64,000 bases of DNA from Bacteroidetes bacterium GWC2_46_850 (GTDB taxonomy: Bacteria > Bacteroidota > Bacteroidia > Bacteroidales > Dysgonomonadaceae): positions 62,001-126,000 of the forward strand of contig MENQ01000016.1 of the NCBI GenBank assembly GCA_001768325.1, given 5' to 3'. Below the pieces are notes generated by a model. That model was given only the letters and a program-made list of their open reading frames with translations, did not search any database and was not told the origin of the DNA. This document shows, piece by piece, positions 64,000 through 64,000 of the stretch. Position numbers and translations under genes: made by a program. Within the stretch, counting starts at the first letter, position 1. Each line of letters opens with the position of its first letter.

Positions 64000-64000
64000 C

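Noticed and set aside
1-64000. CRISPR array, phage or insertion sequence
   Set aside because: No regularly spaced repeats, transposase, integrase or phage protein was found; the window is made of glycoside hydrolase and housekeeping genes.

Overview
The window reads as a Bacteroidales chromosome, probably a carbohydrate-specialised member such as the Dysgonomonadaceae (family placement is inference). The grounds are the dense SusCD-style glycoside hydrolase islands, the Bacteroidota-type promoter element TAnnTTTG in front of several genes, A-rich start regions with weak Shine-Dalgarno sites, and Bacteroidota-typical families (DUF6377 regulator, SatD-like/DUF3307 pair, DUF4153).

Region 1 (1-37054, all + strand) is a carbohydrate-degradation island of 21 genes with gaps mostly under 75 bp. 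It encodes two GH105-type and one GH88-type unsaturated uronyl hydrolases, a GH43/GH117-like propeller, five GH29 and two GH95 fucosidase-family enzymes, two GH28 beta-helix enzymes, a PL6 lyase, a PF05426 (PL5/PL38-like) lyase, GH31, GH36, GH2, an unclassified six-hairpin glycosidase, and two Tat-signal proteins (DUF362 and a Gfo/Idh/MocA, GH109-like protein). Nearly all carry signal peptides or lipoboxes. Together they suggest dismantling of an acidic, heavily fucosylated (or L-galactosylated) heteropolysaccharide. Lyases and GH28 enzymes would open uronate backbones, GH88/GH105 would remove the unsaturated ends, and the exo-enzymes would strip side chains. No sulfatase, SusC/SusD pair or dedicated regulator lies in the window. 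A promoter at 32517-32546 separates the last two genes (GH29 with a cut-off CBM32, and GH95) as a likely second transcript.

Region 2 (37129-51757) is mostly housekeeping. On + are a glycerophosphodiester phosphodiesterase, an HD hydrolase and hemW. On - are DUF3307, a SatD-like HTH protein, fhs, uvrB and a zinc-ribbon membrane protein. Then on + come dgkA, a Dna2/Cas4-like nuclease-helicase and tRNA-Gln(CTG) followed by a hairpin terminator. Finally a - strand set holds a membrane protein, a winged-helix regulator and a DUF4153 membrane protein, with an inverted repeat over the promoter that looks like an autoregulatory operator.

Region 3 (51960-64000) has a membrane-anchored DUF6377 regulator on + facing a - strand mannoside island: GH2 beta-mannosidase-like, two GH92 alpha-mannosidases, a divergent GH38-like protein and the tail of another gene. 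This set fits breakdown of N-glycans or fungal-type mannans.

No intergenic stretch exceeds about 205 bp. No CRISPR array, insertion sequence, rRNA or phage gene was seen.
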